A stretch of DNA of 64,000 nt from JALORV01 sp963791235 (GCA_963791235.1 CAWBRW010000029.1:496001-560000); one strand, 5' to 3'; shown: positions 1 through 9,028, numbered from the stretch's first letter. The notes: generated by a model from the letters alone, not told the origin. Numbers and translations are program-made.

Positions 1-1477
1 CGGCCGCGACCCACGGATGCCAGTTCTGGTGGCCCCAGCCGTACTCGATGCGCGCCTGGTCCGGGGAGGGCGCAAAGAAATTGGCACGCTCCCAGCCCAT
101 CTTCGAGCCGAAGCCGGCGCCGCGTTCCTTCAGGTGCTCGTACAGCGGCGAGCGGCGAAATGGCCGCGCGCTCTCGAGCTCGCGGTTCGGCCACGGCATC
201 TTATAGTGCATGCCGAGCACCTCGGCGATGCGGTCAGGCAGCCAGGTTTCGTTGCCGTTGAAGCGCGCGAAGCGGCGGAGGTCGACCGGCCACAGATCCA
301 GCGTGGGCTCTCCGGCCATGATCCATTCGGCGAGTGCCTTGCCAGCGCCGCCGCCGGAGGCGATGCCCATCGAATTGAAGCCACAGCCCACATACAGGTT
401 GTCGATCCCCGGGGCCGGGCCGACGATGAAGTTGTTGTCCGCGGTGAACGACTCGGGGCCGTTGTAGAACTGCTTCACCTGGGCGTTCTCGAGCGCGGGG
501 ACGCGGATCATCGCGTTGTCGAGAAGGATCTGGAACGCATCCCAGTTGTCCGGCAGCAGCTGGAATTCGAAGTTCTCGGGGATGCCGCCGCGGTGTTCAG
601 CGCTCTGCAGCCATGGCGTGGCGTGCGGCTCGAAGCCGCCCATCAGCAACCCGCCGACCTCTTCCTTGAAGTAGATGTAGCCGTCGGGATCGCGCATGAT
701 CGGAAGGTCGCGGTGCACGCCGGGAACGATGTCGGTGACGATGTAAAAGTGCTCGCAGGAAAAAAGCGGCACCGTGACTCCAAGCTTTCGACCGAGCGCG
801 CGGGACCACTGGCCGCCGCACAGGACGACGATGTCGGCAGCGATGCGGCCGGATTCGCCTGCCTTGTTGCTCCAGTCCAGGTGCGACACGCGCTTGCCGC
901 CGCCGGTCTGCGACACCGCGCCGGTGACGCGCACGCCTTCGCAGATCTTCACGCCGCGGTTACGGGCGCCCTTCGCGAGCGCGAGTGTCAGGTCTGCGGG
1001 ATTCGCCTTCCCGTCTCCCGGCAGCCAAACAGCCCCATGGAGATCGGCTGTCTCCATGATCGGGTAGAGCCTGCCCGCCTCAGTGGGCGAAATGACGTCA
1101 CAGGTGACGCCGTACGCCTGCGCGACCGCCGCAGTGCGTTTCAGCTGGATCATACGGTCGGCGGTGCGCGCCACCGCAAGCGAGCCGCACTGCTTCCAGC
1201 CGGTGGACAGCCCCGTTTCGCCTTCGAGCCGCGAGTACAGGTCAGTCGAGTAACGGATCAGCCGCGTCATGCTCTCGTGATTGCGCAGCTGCCCCACCAG
1301 CCCGGCCGCATGCCACGTCGTGCCCGAAGTCAGCCGCCCCTGCTCCAGCAGCACGACGTCCGTCTCGCCGAACAAGCTCAGGTGGTAGGCCACGGAGCAA
1401 CCCATGATGCCGCCCCCAATCACCACGACCCGCGCCGCCTGCGGCGGCCGAACCTGCGTCGTCAGTGCTTCGTCCAC
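1..1477 (-). CDS. FAD-dependent oxidoreductase, dimethylglycine/sarcosine dehydrogenase-like GcvT family (C-terminus outside window)
   Basis: About 492 residues are visible and the frame stays open to the left edge. The N-terminus has a Rossmann FAD-binding site (VVIGGGIMGCSVAYHL, residues ~18-33) followed by SGTTWHAAGLVGQLR, both typical of DMGDH/sarcosine-dehydrogenase relatives. Near the edge IEYGWGHQNW matches the linker before the folate-binding GcvT domain, which would lie outside the window. The family oxidatively demethylates N-methylated amines and passes C1 units to tetrahydrofolate. I start at GTG 1477, about 5 nt after a GGGGGAGG ribosome site; the GTG just before it is equally possible. 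The gene lies downstream of the aldehyde dehydrogenase on the same strand. The substrate cannot be read from the sequence. Confidence 0.85.
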   Translation of the reverse strand, partial: MDEALTTQVRPPQAARVVVIGGGIMGCSVAYHLSLFGETDVVLLEQGRLTSGTTWHAAGLVGQLRNHESMTRLIRYSTDLYSRLEGETGLSTGWKQCGSLAVARTADRMIQLKRTAAVAQAYGVTCDVISPTEAGRLYPIMETADLHGAVWLPGDGKANPADLTLALAKGARNRGVKICEGVRVTGAVSQTGGGKRVSHLDWSNKAGESGRIAADIVVLCGGQWSRALGRKLGVTVPLFSCEHFYIVTDIVPGVHRDLPIMRDPDGYIYFKEEVGGLLMGGFEPHATPWLQSAEHRGGIPENFEFQLLPDNWDAFQILLDNAMIRVPALENAQVKQFYNGPESFTADNNFIVGPAPGIDNLYVGCGFNSMGIASGGGAGKALAEWIMAGEPTLDLWPVDLRRFARFNGNETWLPDRIAEVLGMHYKMPWPNRELESARPFRRSPLYEHLKERGAGFGSKMGWERANFFAPSPDQARIEYGWGHQNWHPWVAA

Positions 1478-1563
1478 CACTGCCTCCCCCCGTCGTTCTT
1501 GTTCTTGTGGTGCGGGCGGAGCGCCCGGCCGCTCCGAAGCGAGCCCGCCTGATCAGTCTTGAG

Positions 1564-1630
1564 CGGCCGCTACGCGGCCGTCATCGTGAACGATGCACGT
1601 GCGACTCGCAGGGTCGCGTACATCGTTCAC
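1564..1630. terminator. two hairpins between aldehyde dehydrogenase and FAD oxidoreductase
   Basis: A 7-bp perfect inverted repeat (CGGCCGC, loop tac, GCGGCCG; 1564-1580) lies next to a longer imperfect one with perfect 10-bp outer arms (GTGAACGATG 1586-1595, CATCGTTCAC 1621-1630) and further inner pairing (GCGAC/GTCGC). The right arm contains the TGA stop of the aldehyde dehydrogenase. There is no U-run, so it may act as a weak terminator or as an mRNA-end stabiliser rather than a classical intrinsic terminator. Confidence 0.5.
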
Positions 1631-2994
1631 GCACCGCGTAGATGCCACGCCTTCGGCCGAGTGAATGTCTCGATGCCGTAGGTCGACAGCGTCAGTCCGA
1701 CGCCAGAGTGCCCGACGCCGCTCCAGGGCAGCCGAGGGCTGACGCGATCGCAGCAGTTCCAGTACACGGAGCCCGCGTGTACCTGGTCGAGGAGGCGACG
1801 GGCCCGTGCCTCGTCCTTCGAGTAGACCCCCGCCGTCAGGCCGTACTCGGTGTGGTTCATCAGGCGCACCGCTTCGTCATCGCTCGCCACCTTCTGGATG
1901 CCGATGATCGGACCAAAGCTCTCCTCGCGCATCAGGTCCATGGAGTGATCCACCTGGCTGAACACGGTGGGCTCGAACCAGTTGCCGGGTCCTGGCAGGC
2001 GGTGGCCGCCGAGCAGCAGCGTCGCGCCCTTGGCCAGCGCATCGGCAACCTGGCGGTCGAGCACTTCGAGCTGGGGGGCGCGCGTCAGTGGACCAATGTA
2101 GGCCGCCTCGTCGGTCGGATCGCTGATCGTGAACCCGCGAACTTCCTTGACGAAGGCCTCGATGAAGGCATCGTGGATCGAAGCGTGCACGTAGATGCGC
2201 TCCACCGAGCAGCAGCTCTGGCCGGTGTTGTACATCGCCCCGTCGGCAAGCGACGCGGCGGCGGCGGCGACGTCGACATCCTCGCAAACGTAGATCGGAT
2301 CCTTGCCGCCGAGTTCCAGTTGCAGCTTGATCATGCGCGGCCCGATGGTCTGAGCGATCTTTGCGCCGGTGGCATGCGAGCCGGTGAAGAACACTCCGTC
2401 GACCGGCTGCATCAGCAGGGCGGAACCCGCCGCGCCACCGCCGACCAGCACCTGGAACGCCTCCTGCGGAATGCCGGAAAGATGCAGCAGTTTGCCGATC
2501 TCCAGTCCGGTCAGCGTGGCGTACTCCGACGGCTTGTACAGCACCGCGTTGCCGGTGATCAGCGCCGGCACGAAGACGTTGGCGCCGACGAAGTACGGGT
2601 AGTTCCAGGCCGAGATATTGGCGATGACTCCCAACGGCTCATGCGTGATCTGCTCGCGCATGCCGCCTTCGTCGAACACCTGCCGAGGGGCGAGCGTGCG
2701 CTCGGACTCGGCAAGGAAGAAATCGATACGGCCGAGCAGACCGTTGATCTCGTTGCGCGATTGCCTGATCGGCTTGCCGACCTCGGCCGTCAGTACGGCC
2801 GCGAGGCGCTCGATGTCGCGCACCAGTTCGCCGCGGAACCGGTGTATCGCCTCGATCCGCACCTTCAGCGGCTGGGCAGCCCAGAGCGGCTGTGCCGTGC
2901 GCGCGCGTTGATAGGCCGCAGCCACGGTGTCAGCCGTGTCGTCGGGCAGTTCGGCGACGACGCGGCCGTTCGCGGGGTTGATGACGGTCAGCAT
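1627..2994 (-). CDS. NAD(P)-dependent aldehyde dehydrogenase
   Basis: 455 aa from ATG 2994. This start opens on the family's usual N-terminus (MLTVINPANGRVVAELPDD); an in-frame upstream ATG at 3039 adds 15 residues without homology. Catalytic features are the general-base Glu in LELGGKDP and the nucleophilic Cys in GQSCCS. The SFGPIIGIQKV and HTEYGLTAGVYS segments are typical of the superfamily. It oxidises an aldehyde to the acid using NAD(P)+. It lies upstream of the FAD oxidoreductase, and an amine oxidase followed by an aldehyde dehydrogenase is a common catabolic arrangement. Subfamily and substrate are not certain. Confidence 0.9.
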   Translation of the reverse strand: MLTVINPANGRVVAELPDDTADTVAAAYQRARTAQPLWAAQPLKVRIEAIHRFRGELVRDIERLAAVLTAEVGKPIRQSRNEINGLLGRIDFFLAESERTLAPRQVFDEGGMREQITHEPLGVIANISAWNYPYFVGANVFVPALITGNAVLYKPSEYATLTGLEIGKLLHLSGIPQEAFQVLVGGGAAGSALLMQPVDGVFFTGSHATGAKIAQTIGPRMIKLQLELGGKDPIYVCEDVDVAAAAASLADGAMYNTGQSCCSVERIYVHASIHDAFIEAFVKEVRGFTISDPTDEAAYIGPLTRAPQLEVLDRQVADALAKGATLLLGGHRLPGPGNWFEPTVFSQVDHSMDLMREESFGPIIGIQKVASDDEAVRLMNHTEYGLTAGVYSKDEARARRLLDQVHAGSVYWNCCDRVSPRLPWSGVGHSGVGLTLSTYGIETFTRPKAWHLRGA

Positions 2995-3150
2995 AGGCGT
3001 TCGAGCGGAAACTCCGTGAAGTGTATGCCGTGGCGGCACCGCTCCCCGTGCTCCTCCGATCGAACGATTGCGCCACCGTCGGCGACTGGGTACAAGATTG
3101 CAAGAACAACTCTCTGCGCGGTCCGCCGCGCTTCCCAGGGGGAAGATCAG

Positions 3151-4173
3151 ATGCGTCGCATGCTCGTGGCAGTGGTGGCGTCGTCCACTCTGATTGCGTC
3201 AGGCTGCGGTGGCGACAGCGCAGCGCCAGTTACCGGCTCGCCTGGTCCCGCGCCTGCTCCGGCGCCACCGCCTCCGGTGTTCACCTTGTCCGCCACCGTC
3301 GGCGGAACGGCCGTCAGCGGATTCTCGATATCCAATGGCGCGACTGGAACGCTCAGCGTTCAGACGGGTCAGCCACTCGTCATTGCATCGAGCGGCGATG
3401 TCGACTGGTCGTCCACCCTCAACGGGACGGATCTCGTGGCGGGTCCGACCAGCGCGACGGCCTGGAACGGAACGTTTGGCACGGTTGCACTACGTACTGT
3501 CACGTTGACCGCGACGGCGAGAAGCGACTCGACAAAGACCGCGTCTGTCACGATCAACGTGGCGGCGGGGGCGAGCTATAGCCCAGGAACGCCCACAGTG
3601 GGCGCATCCGCGACTTACAACGTGACGGACCTGCTCCTCGATGGGCAGACGCTGATGTCGAGCTACACCGACACGACCACGCTGCTCAATTCGGACGACA
3701 GCTACGAGATTTCCCGCACGCGCGGCGGGCCGGTGTCGCGCATCATGAGCTTCACTGCCATCGGGCATCGCACGAAGCAGCATTTCCCGCCGCTGGGGGT
3801 GACCTGTACCTACACGCCGCCGCGGGTATACATCGACTTCCCGCTGCACTTCGGCAAACGCTGGACCTCCGCATGGGAGTACGCCTGCGACAACGGCAAC
3901 CGCGAGCGCGCCGCACTGTCTGGACAGGCGGTGGCACTGGAACGGATTACGGTGCCCGCCGGGACGTTCGATGCGATCAAGGTCGTCGTTCGCATTAACT
4001 TGACCGAGTCAACCGATCCCAGCCTCGTGAACGGCGAGTACCGATTGGACAGCACATGCTGGTACGGCACGTCTCCCGTGCGTTTTCTGGGGTGCGACGA
4101 TACGTACACCTACACGGGCACGCCCTCACCGACGCAGCTGAAGAGCAGTTCCTACCGACGCGCTACGCCGTAG
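3151..4173 (+). CDS. hypothetical lipoprotein
   Basis: 340 aa starting at ATG 3151 after an AGGGGGAAG ribosome site. A signal peptide ends in the lipobox LIASGC, followed by a Pro/Ala-rich linker (PGPAPAPAPPPP) typical of surface or outer-membrane lipoproteins. Residues ~45-140 look like an Ig-like beta domain (repeated Thr/Val/Gly strands, GTLSVQTGQPLVIASSG). The C-terminal half has a few Cys (CTYTPPR, YACDNG, CWYG, LGCDD) that could form disulfides. I recognise no family. It is the only plus-strand gene among the surrounding minus-strand catabolic genes, and its stop codon directly abuts that of the convergent C26 peptidase. Confidence 0.75.
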   Translation: MRRMLVAVVASSTLIASGCGGDSAAPVTGSPGPAPAPAPPPPVFTLSATVGGTAVSGFSISNGATGTLSVQTGQPLVIASSGDVDWSSTLNGTDLVAGPTSATAWNGTFGTVALRTVTLTATARSDSTKTASVTINVAAGASYSPGTPTVGASATYNVTDLLLDGQTLMSSYTDTTTLLNSDDSYEISRTRGGPVSRIMSFTAIGHRTKQHFPPLGVTCTYTPPRVYIDFPLHFGKRWTSAWEYACDNGNRERAALSGQAVALERITVPAGTFDAIKVVVRINLTESTDPSLVNGEYRLDSTCWYGTSPVRFLGCDDTYTYTGTPSPTQLKSSSYRRATP

Positions 4174-5010
4174 TCAGCGGGTAACCAACGGATCGCCCTG
4201 CGCTGCGCGCGTCGCGGCGATGAAGTCATTGAGCAGCGGATCGCCCGCAAGCACGGCCTCGTTGTTCCAGTCATGAAACTCCGGGTGCCATTGCACGGCG
4301 GCCACGTAGGACTGGACTGGGCCACGCGTCGAGTCGTACCGGACGGCCTCGATGACGCCATCGTTCGGGCAGCGCGCCTCCACATCGAAGAACGGCGCGA
4401 GTTCCTTGATGCCCTGGTGATGCACGCTGTTGACGACGTAATGCGGCAGCGGTCGATCGGGTGCCTTGAAGCCCGGGTGCGGATACAGTTCCGCGAGTCG
4501 CGTACCCGGCACGAACTCGATCGTGTGGAAGTTCTGGTCGTAGAGCTTTGCGTTGCGGTGCTCGATCGCTCCGGCCAGCTGGGTCGCGATGTCCTGGTAC
4601 AGCGTGCCGCCGAATGCGACGTTGATCACCTGCAGGCCGCGGCATATGCCGAGCACCGGTTTGCCGGCATCGACGAACGCGCGCAGCAGCGCGATCTCGT
4701 AATCATCGCGGATACGGTCGCCGCTCCACTCCGGACGCAGCGGCTCCTCGCCGTAGCTGCCGGGCCACATGTCGGACCCGCCTTCCAGCACCAGGCCGTC
4801 GAGCAGTCCGGCGTAGTCGGCGAGTGTCACGTCACCGCGTTGCGTCGGCCCGTCAGGCGAGGGAATCACGAGCGCCAGCGCGCCGGACGACTGCACCCAG
4901 TGCACGATCGACTGCTCGACATACTGCAGCGTCTTGCCGGTGAATATCGGGCGCGCCGGGTCCGCATGGAAGAAGCACGCCGAGATTCCGATCTTCGGCC
5001 GCGTGCTCAT
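4174..5010 (-). CDS. gamma-glutamyl-gamma-aminobutyrate hydrolase family (peptidase C26)
   Basis: 278 aa. Class I glutamine-amidotransferase fold of the PuuD type: nucleophile Cys in GKPVLGICRGLQVINVAFGG and the His-Glu pair in AVQWHPEFHD. The family hydrolyses gamma-glutamyl amides, for example gamma-glutamyl-GABA in putrescine breakdown. The start at ATG 5010 overlaps the stop of the upstream alcohol dehydrogenase by four bases (ATGA), indicating translational coupling. Longer in-frame upstream sequence lies inside the dehydrogenase gene and is not homologous. The neighbouring dehydrogenases and the GS-like ligase at 23.8-25.2 kb suggest a gamma-glutamylated intermediate route; this is inference. 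Confidence 0.9.
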   Translation of the reverse strand: MSTRPKIGISACFFHADPARPIFTGKTLQYVEQSIVHWVQSSGALALVIPSPDGPTQRGDVTLADYAGLLDGLVLEGGSDMWPGSYGEEPLRPEWSGDRIRDDYEIALLRAFVDAGKPVLGICRGLQVINVAFGGTLYQDIATQLAGAIEHRNAKLYDQNFHTIEFVPGTRLAELYPHPGFKAPDRPLPHYVVNSVHHQGIKELAPFFDVEARCPNDGVIEAVRYDSTRGPVQSYVAAVQWHPEFHDWNNEAVLAGDPLLNDFIAATRAAQGDPLVTR

Positions 5011-6143
5011 GAATACGCCTGCTCGAAGAAGCGCTCGAAATCGGCCGCCGTACACGGCCGTGGATTGGTCTGGTGGCACACATCCTTGACGGCGAGGTCG
5101 ACGAGTCGCGGGAACTGCTCGCGTTTCACGCCCGCCGCAGCGAGCGACGGCGTAATGCCGATTTCCTGCTTCAGGCGGGCCAGCCACGGGATGAAGTCCC
5201 CCGCTTGTGCAAGCCCAGCGACGTGTGCGAGCTCGGCAAACTTCGCGGGCGCTGCTTCGAGGTTGAAGCGCATCACCGGCTCCAGCATCAGCGCGTTGGC
5301 GAGCCCATGGTGCAGGTCGCACACTGCGCCAAGCGCATGCGCGCATGAATGCACCGCGCCCAGGTCCTTCTGGAACGCGATCGCTCCCATCATCGAAGCC
5401 ATCATCATGTCGGCGCGCGCCTGCAGGTTGCGGCCGTCGCGCACCGCGAGCGGCAGTGCACGCGCGGCGATGCGCACGCCTTCCAGCGCAATGCCGTCGC
5501 ACAGCGGGTGATAGGCCGGCGACAAGTAGCTCTCGATGTTATGCGTGAGCGCATCCATGCCCGTGGCAGCGGTCACCGCGGGTGGCAGGCCGAAGGTGAG
5601 CTCCGGGTCGGCGAACACTTCGCGCGCCAGCAGCTTCGGCGAGAACACGACGCGCTTCACGTGAGTGTCGTCCTCGCTGACGACGCTCGAGCGGCCGACT
5701 TCCGAGCCGGTGCCGCTGGTCGTCGGCAGTGCGAAGAAGGGCGGCAGCGGGTTCACAAGCGACTTCACCGTCGGGTGGTCCCACGCGTACTCGATGACGT
5801 CGCCGTCATGCACCGCCATCGCGGCAATGACCTTGGCGATGTCGAGGGCTGCGCCGCCGCCGAAGCCGATCACGCAGTCGGCACGGTGAGCCTTGTACGC
5901 GGCCACGCCCTGTGCGACCTGAGATGCTGTCGGATTGCCGTGGACGCCGGAATACACCCGGGTGTCGAGCCCGGTGTTCAGGTGCTGCATGAACTCAGGC
6001 AGTACCGGCAGCGTTGCCAGGCCGCGGTCCGTCACTATGAGCGGACGGCGCAGGCCGAGTTCGCTCAGATGCACGCCGACCAGCTTGCGCGCACCGGGGC
6101 CGAAGTGAATTGTCGTCGGGAAGGAAAAGCGAGTGATGGACAT
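5007..6143 (-). CDS. iron-containing alcohol dehydrogenase
   Basis: 378 aa. Group III dehydrogenase: NAD-binding glycine stretch VIGFGGGAALDIAK, the conserved LPTTSGTGSEV, and metal-binding region MDALTHNIE ... HSCAHALGAVCDLHHG supplying Asp/His ligands. Interconverts an alcohol and an aldehyde or ketone with NAD(P)H in the cytoplasm. ATG 6143 begins 23 nt after the stop of the upstream ABC binding protein, and its 3' end overlaps the C26 peptidase by four bases. The three genes therefore probably form one transcript from about 7.77 kb leftward. The substrate is unknown. Confidence 0.92.
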   Translation of the reverse strand: MSITRFSFPTTIHFGPGARKLVGVHLSELGLRRPLIVTDRGLATLPVLPEFMQHLNTGLDTRVYSGVHGNPTASQVAQGVAAYKAHRADCVIGFGGGAALDIAKVIAAMAVHDGDVIEYAWDHPTVKSLVNPLPPFFALPTTSGTGSEVGRSSVVSEDDTHVKRVVFSPKLLAREVFADPELTFGLPPAVTAATGMDALTHNIESYLSPAYHPLCDGIALEGVRIAARALPLAVRDGRNLQARADMMMASMMGAIAFQKDLGAVHSCAHALGAVCDLHHGLANALMLEPVMRFNLEAAPAKFAELAHVAGLAQAGDFIPWLARLKQEIGITPSLAAAGVKREQFPRLVDLAVKDVCHQTNPRPCTAADFERFFEQAYS

Positions 6144-6166
6144 GCGGATGTGCAGGATGTTGATAT

Positions 6167-7765
6167 TCAGTTGATGCGCACCCAACGAAGTTCGAGTACA
6201 TCGTTGGGCCACTGGACAACGGAGACGTTCGGACGCATCACCCACGTCAGCGTGCGTCGGTACAGCGGAATCAGCGGCAGGTCGGTGTGCATCAGTCGCA
6301 GCGCGTCGCCGACCATCTGCCTGCGCTTCGTCAGGTCGGGTTCGATGCGGATGCCATCGATCAGCTGATCGAGCTTGGGATTCGAATAGCGGCCGCCATT
6401 GAACTGCCCGGCACTGCCACCGTCGTACGTGCGCACCAGCGAGTTCAGCGAGGCCCACGGATCGATCGCCGCTGTCCAGCCGAACTCAAAGAAGCTGGTG
6501 GATGCCTGCGTCAGCTTCGGAAAGAACGTTGCGCTCGGAAACGGCTGGAATGTCACGCGGATATTGACCTGCGCCAGCATCGCCGCGATCGCCTGGCAGG
6601 CGGCCGCGCGGTACGTCACGTTGACGCAGTCAAGCGTCACGGAAAAACCGTCGGGGTACCCGGCCTCCTTGAGCAGCGCGCGCGCTGCCGCCGGATCGAA
6701 CGGCAGGCGTTTTTCGAGCTCGGGCACATGACCGTCGACCAGCTTCGACAGATGCGATCCGGCCGGCGTGCCCTGACCGCGCAGCACCTTGCCGATGATT
6801 AGGTTGATATCGATCGCCTGGTAGATCGCGCGCCGTACACGCAGATCCTTGAACGGATTGCCGCGCGCCTCGCCGAACTGCAGTTCATTGCGGCTCTGGT
6901 CGAAGCCCAGGTATTGCGTCCCGATGTCCGTCACGTCGACGAGTCTCAGTGACTTGTCCTGCTTCAGCCGGGCGATGTCCTGAAACGGCGGGTCGATGAC
7001 GAAATCGACCTGACCGGAGGCCAGTGCGGCGAGACGGGTCGCGTCGGACTGGATGACGGCAAAGATCGCCTCCTTGACATTGCCGACGCCCTTGTCGTTG
7101 CGGCCCCACCAGTCTGGATTGGCGACCAGCACCGTCCGCTGGTCCGGGTCATAGCTCTTCAGCCGATACGGCCCGGTGCCATTGGCATTGCGCACCGCGT
7201 AGGTTTCCTGCTTGCCGTTGTAGTCCTGTGGCTGCGTGACTCCGTGCTTCTCCGCCCAGGACCGGCTCATGATGGCAATCAGCCAGAGCTTCTGCGGCAG
7301 TACCGCATCGGGTGCCTCCGACAGGATATCGACAGTGAGTGCATCGACCGTGCGCGCGCCGGTCACGCCGCGCAGCTGGAACCTGCGCTGTGAAGTCTTG
7401 GCCAACACGCGCTCGATCGAGAACACGACATCGTCGGCAGTGAAGGGCGTGCCGTCGTGAAACCGGACGTTGGGACGCAGCTTGAAGCGCCAGGTCGTCC
7501 GATCGAGCAACTGCCACGACGTGGCGAGCGACGGTTCCAGATCGAAGTTGCGGTCACGGTTGACCAGGCTCTCGTAGATCTGATTGATGATGCGGGTCTG
7601 GTACAGCAGCGCCAGGGAGTGCGGGTCGAGCGAATTCGGGTCGAACGCGCTGGCGAAGCGCAGTGTCTGCGCCGAAGCGCTCGGCATCCCAGCCAGTGCC
7701 GCCATGCACAGGGCGGTGAACGCCAGCCCGTACAGCAAGGTCAAAGTTCGGCGGAAAGCGGCCAT
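6167..7765 (-). CDS. ABC transporter substrate-binding protein, family 5 (peptide/opine/nickel type)
   Basis: 532 aa from ATG 7765, which begins a signal peptide (MAAFRRTLTLLYGLAF... cut near ASAQT). The mature part starts LRFASAFDPNSLDPHSLA and has the SBP_bac_5 core: WRFKLRPNVRFHDGTPFTADDVVFSIER, GTGPYRLKSYDPDQR, LRVRRAIYQAIDI. It delivers a solute to an ABC permease in the periplasm, but no permease or ATPase genes are adjacent, so it must use components encoded elsewhere. In-frame ATGs at 7816 and 7831 are possible longer starts; none has a convincing Shine-Dalgarno. Probable first gene of the operon with the alcohol dehydrogenase and C26 peptidase. Confidence 0.88.
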   Translation of the reverse strand: MAAFRRTLTLLYGLAFTALCMAALAGMPSASAQTLRFASAFDPNSLDPHSLALLYQTRIINQIYESLVNRDRNFDLEPSLATSWQLLDRTTWRFKLRPNVRFHDGTPFTADDVVFSIERVLAKTSQRRFQLRGVTGARTVDALTVDILSEAPDAVLPQKLWLIAIMSRSWAEKHGVTQPQDYNGKQETYAVRNANGTGPYRLKSYDPDQRTVLVANPDWWGRNDKGVGNVKEAIFAVIQSDATRLAALASGQVDFVIDPPFQDIARLKQDKSLRLVDVTDIGTQYLGFDQSRNELQFGEARGNPFKDLRVRRAIYQAIDINLIIGKVLRGQGTPAGSHLSKLVDGHVPELEKRLPFDPAAARALLKEAGYPDGFSVTLDCVNVTYRAAACQAIAAMLAQVNIRVTFQPFPSATFFPKLTQASTSFFEFGWTAAIDPWASLNSLVRTYDGGSAGQFNGGRYSNPKLDQLIDGIRIEPDLTKRRQMVGDALRLMHTDLPLIPLYRRTLTWVMRPNVSVVQWPNDVLELRWVRIN

Positions 7766-7913
7766 TGCCGGGTCGGCGTGCGGTATGGGGCCTCGGAGAT
7801 GACGACTATAGGGCATGGCCGCTGCTCTCATGAACCAGCGGTCCCGGGCCGGCGCGTAAGGAAGCGGCCGCAGAAGCGACCAATGACATGCGAACACATT
7901 GGAGGTACCTGCG

Positions 7914-8411
7914 ATGACACAACGACGCCAGTGGTTATCCCGCATTGCACTGGGCGGCCTGGCAGCCTGGGTGAGCCCCGCCGCGCGCGCGGCCGGCCCG
8001 GCTGCGGCGCCCCGGGCTGACGCCCTGAAGCTCACCGATGAGGAATGGCGCAAGCGTCTCACCCCTGAGCAATACCGTGTGCTACGGCGCGAGGGGACGG
8101 AAGCGCCCTTTTCGAGTCCGCTGAACGGCGAGAAACGACGCGGCACGTATCGGTGCGTGGGCTGCGACCTTCCGCTCTTCACGAGCGCGATGAAGTTCGA
8201 CAGCGGCACCGGCTGGCCCAGCTTCTTCGAAGCGTTGCCCGGCGCGCTTGGCTTCACGACGGACTACAAGCTTATCTTTCCGCGTACCGAATACCACTGT
8301 GCACGATGTGGAGGTCATCACGGTCACGTCTTCGACGATGGCCCGCGACCGACGGGCAAGCGCTACTGCAACAATGGCGTCTGCCTGAAATTCGATGCCG
8401 AGGCCGCGTGA
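7914..8411 (+). CDS. msrB: peptide-methionine (R)-S-oxide reductase, exported MsrB
   Basis: 165 aa starting at ATG 7914, 8 nt after a GGAGG site (7901-7905). The N-terminus looks like a Tat-type signal (QRRQWL, then a hydrophobic stretch to AARAAG). Two zinc CxxC pairs are present (CVGC, CARC), with SGTGWPSF and the catalytic Cys in GKRYCNNGVCLKF. That motif differs from the common RYCxNS form by Gly for Ser and carries an extra Cys. It reduces methionine-R-sulfoxide in proteins and is probably periplasmic. Its TGA overlaps the msrA start by one base (TGATG), so the two are co-translated. Confidence 0.93.
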   Translation: MTQRRQWLSRIALGGLAAWVSPAARAAGPAAAPRADALKLTDEEWRKRLTPEQYRVLRREGTEAPFSSPLNGEKRRGTYRCVGCDLPLFTSAMKFDSGTGWPSFFEALPGALGFTTDYKLIFPRTEYHCARCGGHHGHVFDDGPRPTGKRYCNNGVCLKFDAEAA

Positions 8412-9028
8412 TGACCCGGAAGCTCTTCTTGGTTGTCGCGCTGATGTCTGCCGGCGTGGCATGGGCGCAGGGAAAGAACGCGGTTCCGGAATCGCGCACG
8501 GAATCGGCGATCTTTGCCGGTGGTTGCTTCTGGTGCCTCGAATCCGATTTCGACAAGATCGACGGGGTTGTTTCGACTACCTCCGGCTATATCGGTGGCC
8601 GCAAGATGAATCCGACGTACCAGGAAGTTTCTTCCGGGTCGACCGGCCATACCGAAGCGGTGAAGGTGGAATTCGACCCCGCGCGCGTAAGCTACGCGCA
8701 GTTGCTGGAAAAGTTCTGGCCGACGATCGATCCCACGGTCAAGGACCAGCAGTTCTGCGACATCGGTTCGCAGTACCGAACCGGCATCTATCCGCTCAAC
8801 GATGCGCAACTCAGGGCGGCCCAGGCGTCCAAAGCGGCGCTCGAGAAAGCGAAACCCTTCAGCCAGGCGGTCGTCACCGAGATCGTGCTCGCTGGGACGT
8901 TCTATCCAGCCGAGGAATATCACCAGGACTATTACCTGAAGAATCCGATCCGTTACAGCTTCTATCGCAAGAACTGCGGACGCGACGCGCGTCTCAAGCA
9001 GTTGTGGCGGGACAGGGCCACAAACTGA
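8411..9028 (+). CDS. msrA: peptide-methionine (S)-S-oxide reductase, exported MsrA
   Basis: 205 aa. A short Sec signal (MTRKLFLVVALMSAGVAWAQ) precedes the catalytic motif GGCFWCLESDF. The family signatures follow: GVVSTTSGYIGG, YQEVSSGSTGHTEAVKVEFDP, GSQYRTGIYPL and EEYHQDYY. It reduces methionine-S-sulfoxide and so complements the upstream msrB. Both proteins carry export signals, implying repair of oxidised envelope proteins. How they receive electrons in the periplasm is not shown by the neighbours. Confidence 0.95.
   Translation: MTRKLFLVVALMSAGVAWAQGKNAVPESRTESAIFAGGCFWCLESDFDKIDGVVSTTSGYIGGRKMNPTYQEVSSGSTGHTEAVKVEFDPARVSYAQLLEKFWPTIDPTVKDQQFCDIGSQYRTGIYPLNDAQLRAAQASKAALEKAKPFSQAVVTEIVLAGTFYPAEEYHQDYYLKNPIRYSFYRKNCGRDARLKQLWRDRATN

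Noticed and set aside
1642..3150. Long plus-strand open frame running into the lipoprotein gene
   Set aside because: It is the antisense of the aldehyde dehydrogenase. Composition is Arg/Ala/Gly-rich without any motif, and the real lipoprotein begins at 3151 with a ribosome site and signal peptide.
4174..5502. Longer form of the C26 peptidase (442 aa)
   Set aside because: The extra N-terminus lies inside the alcohol dehydrogenase gene and is unlike the family; ATG 5010 overlaps the upstream stop by four bases and begins at the homologous MSTRPKIGISACF.
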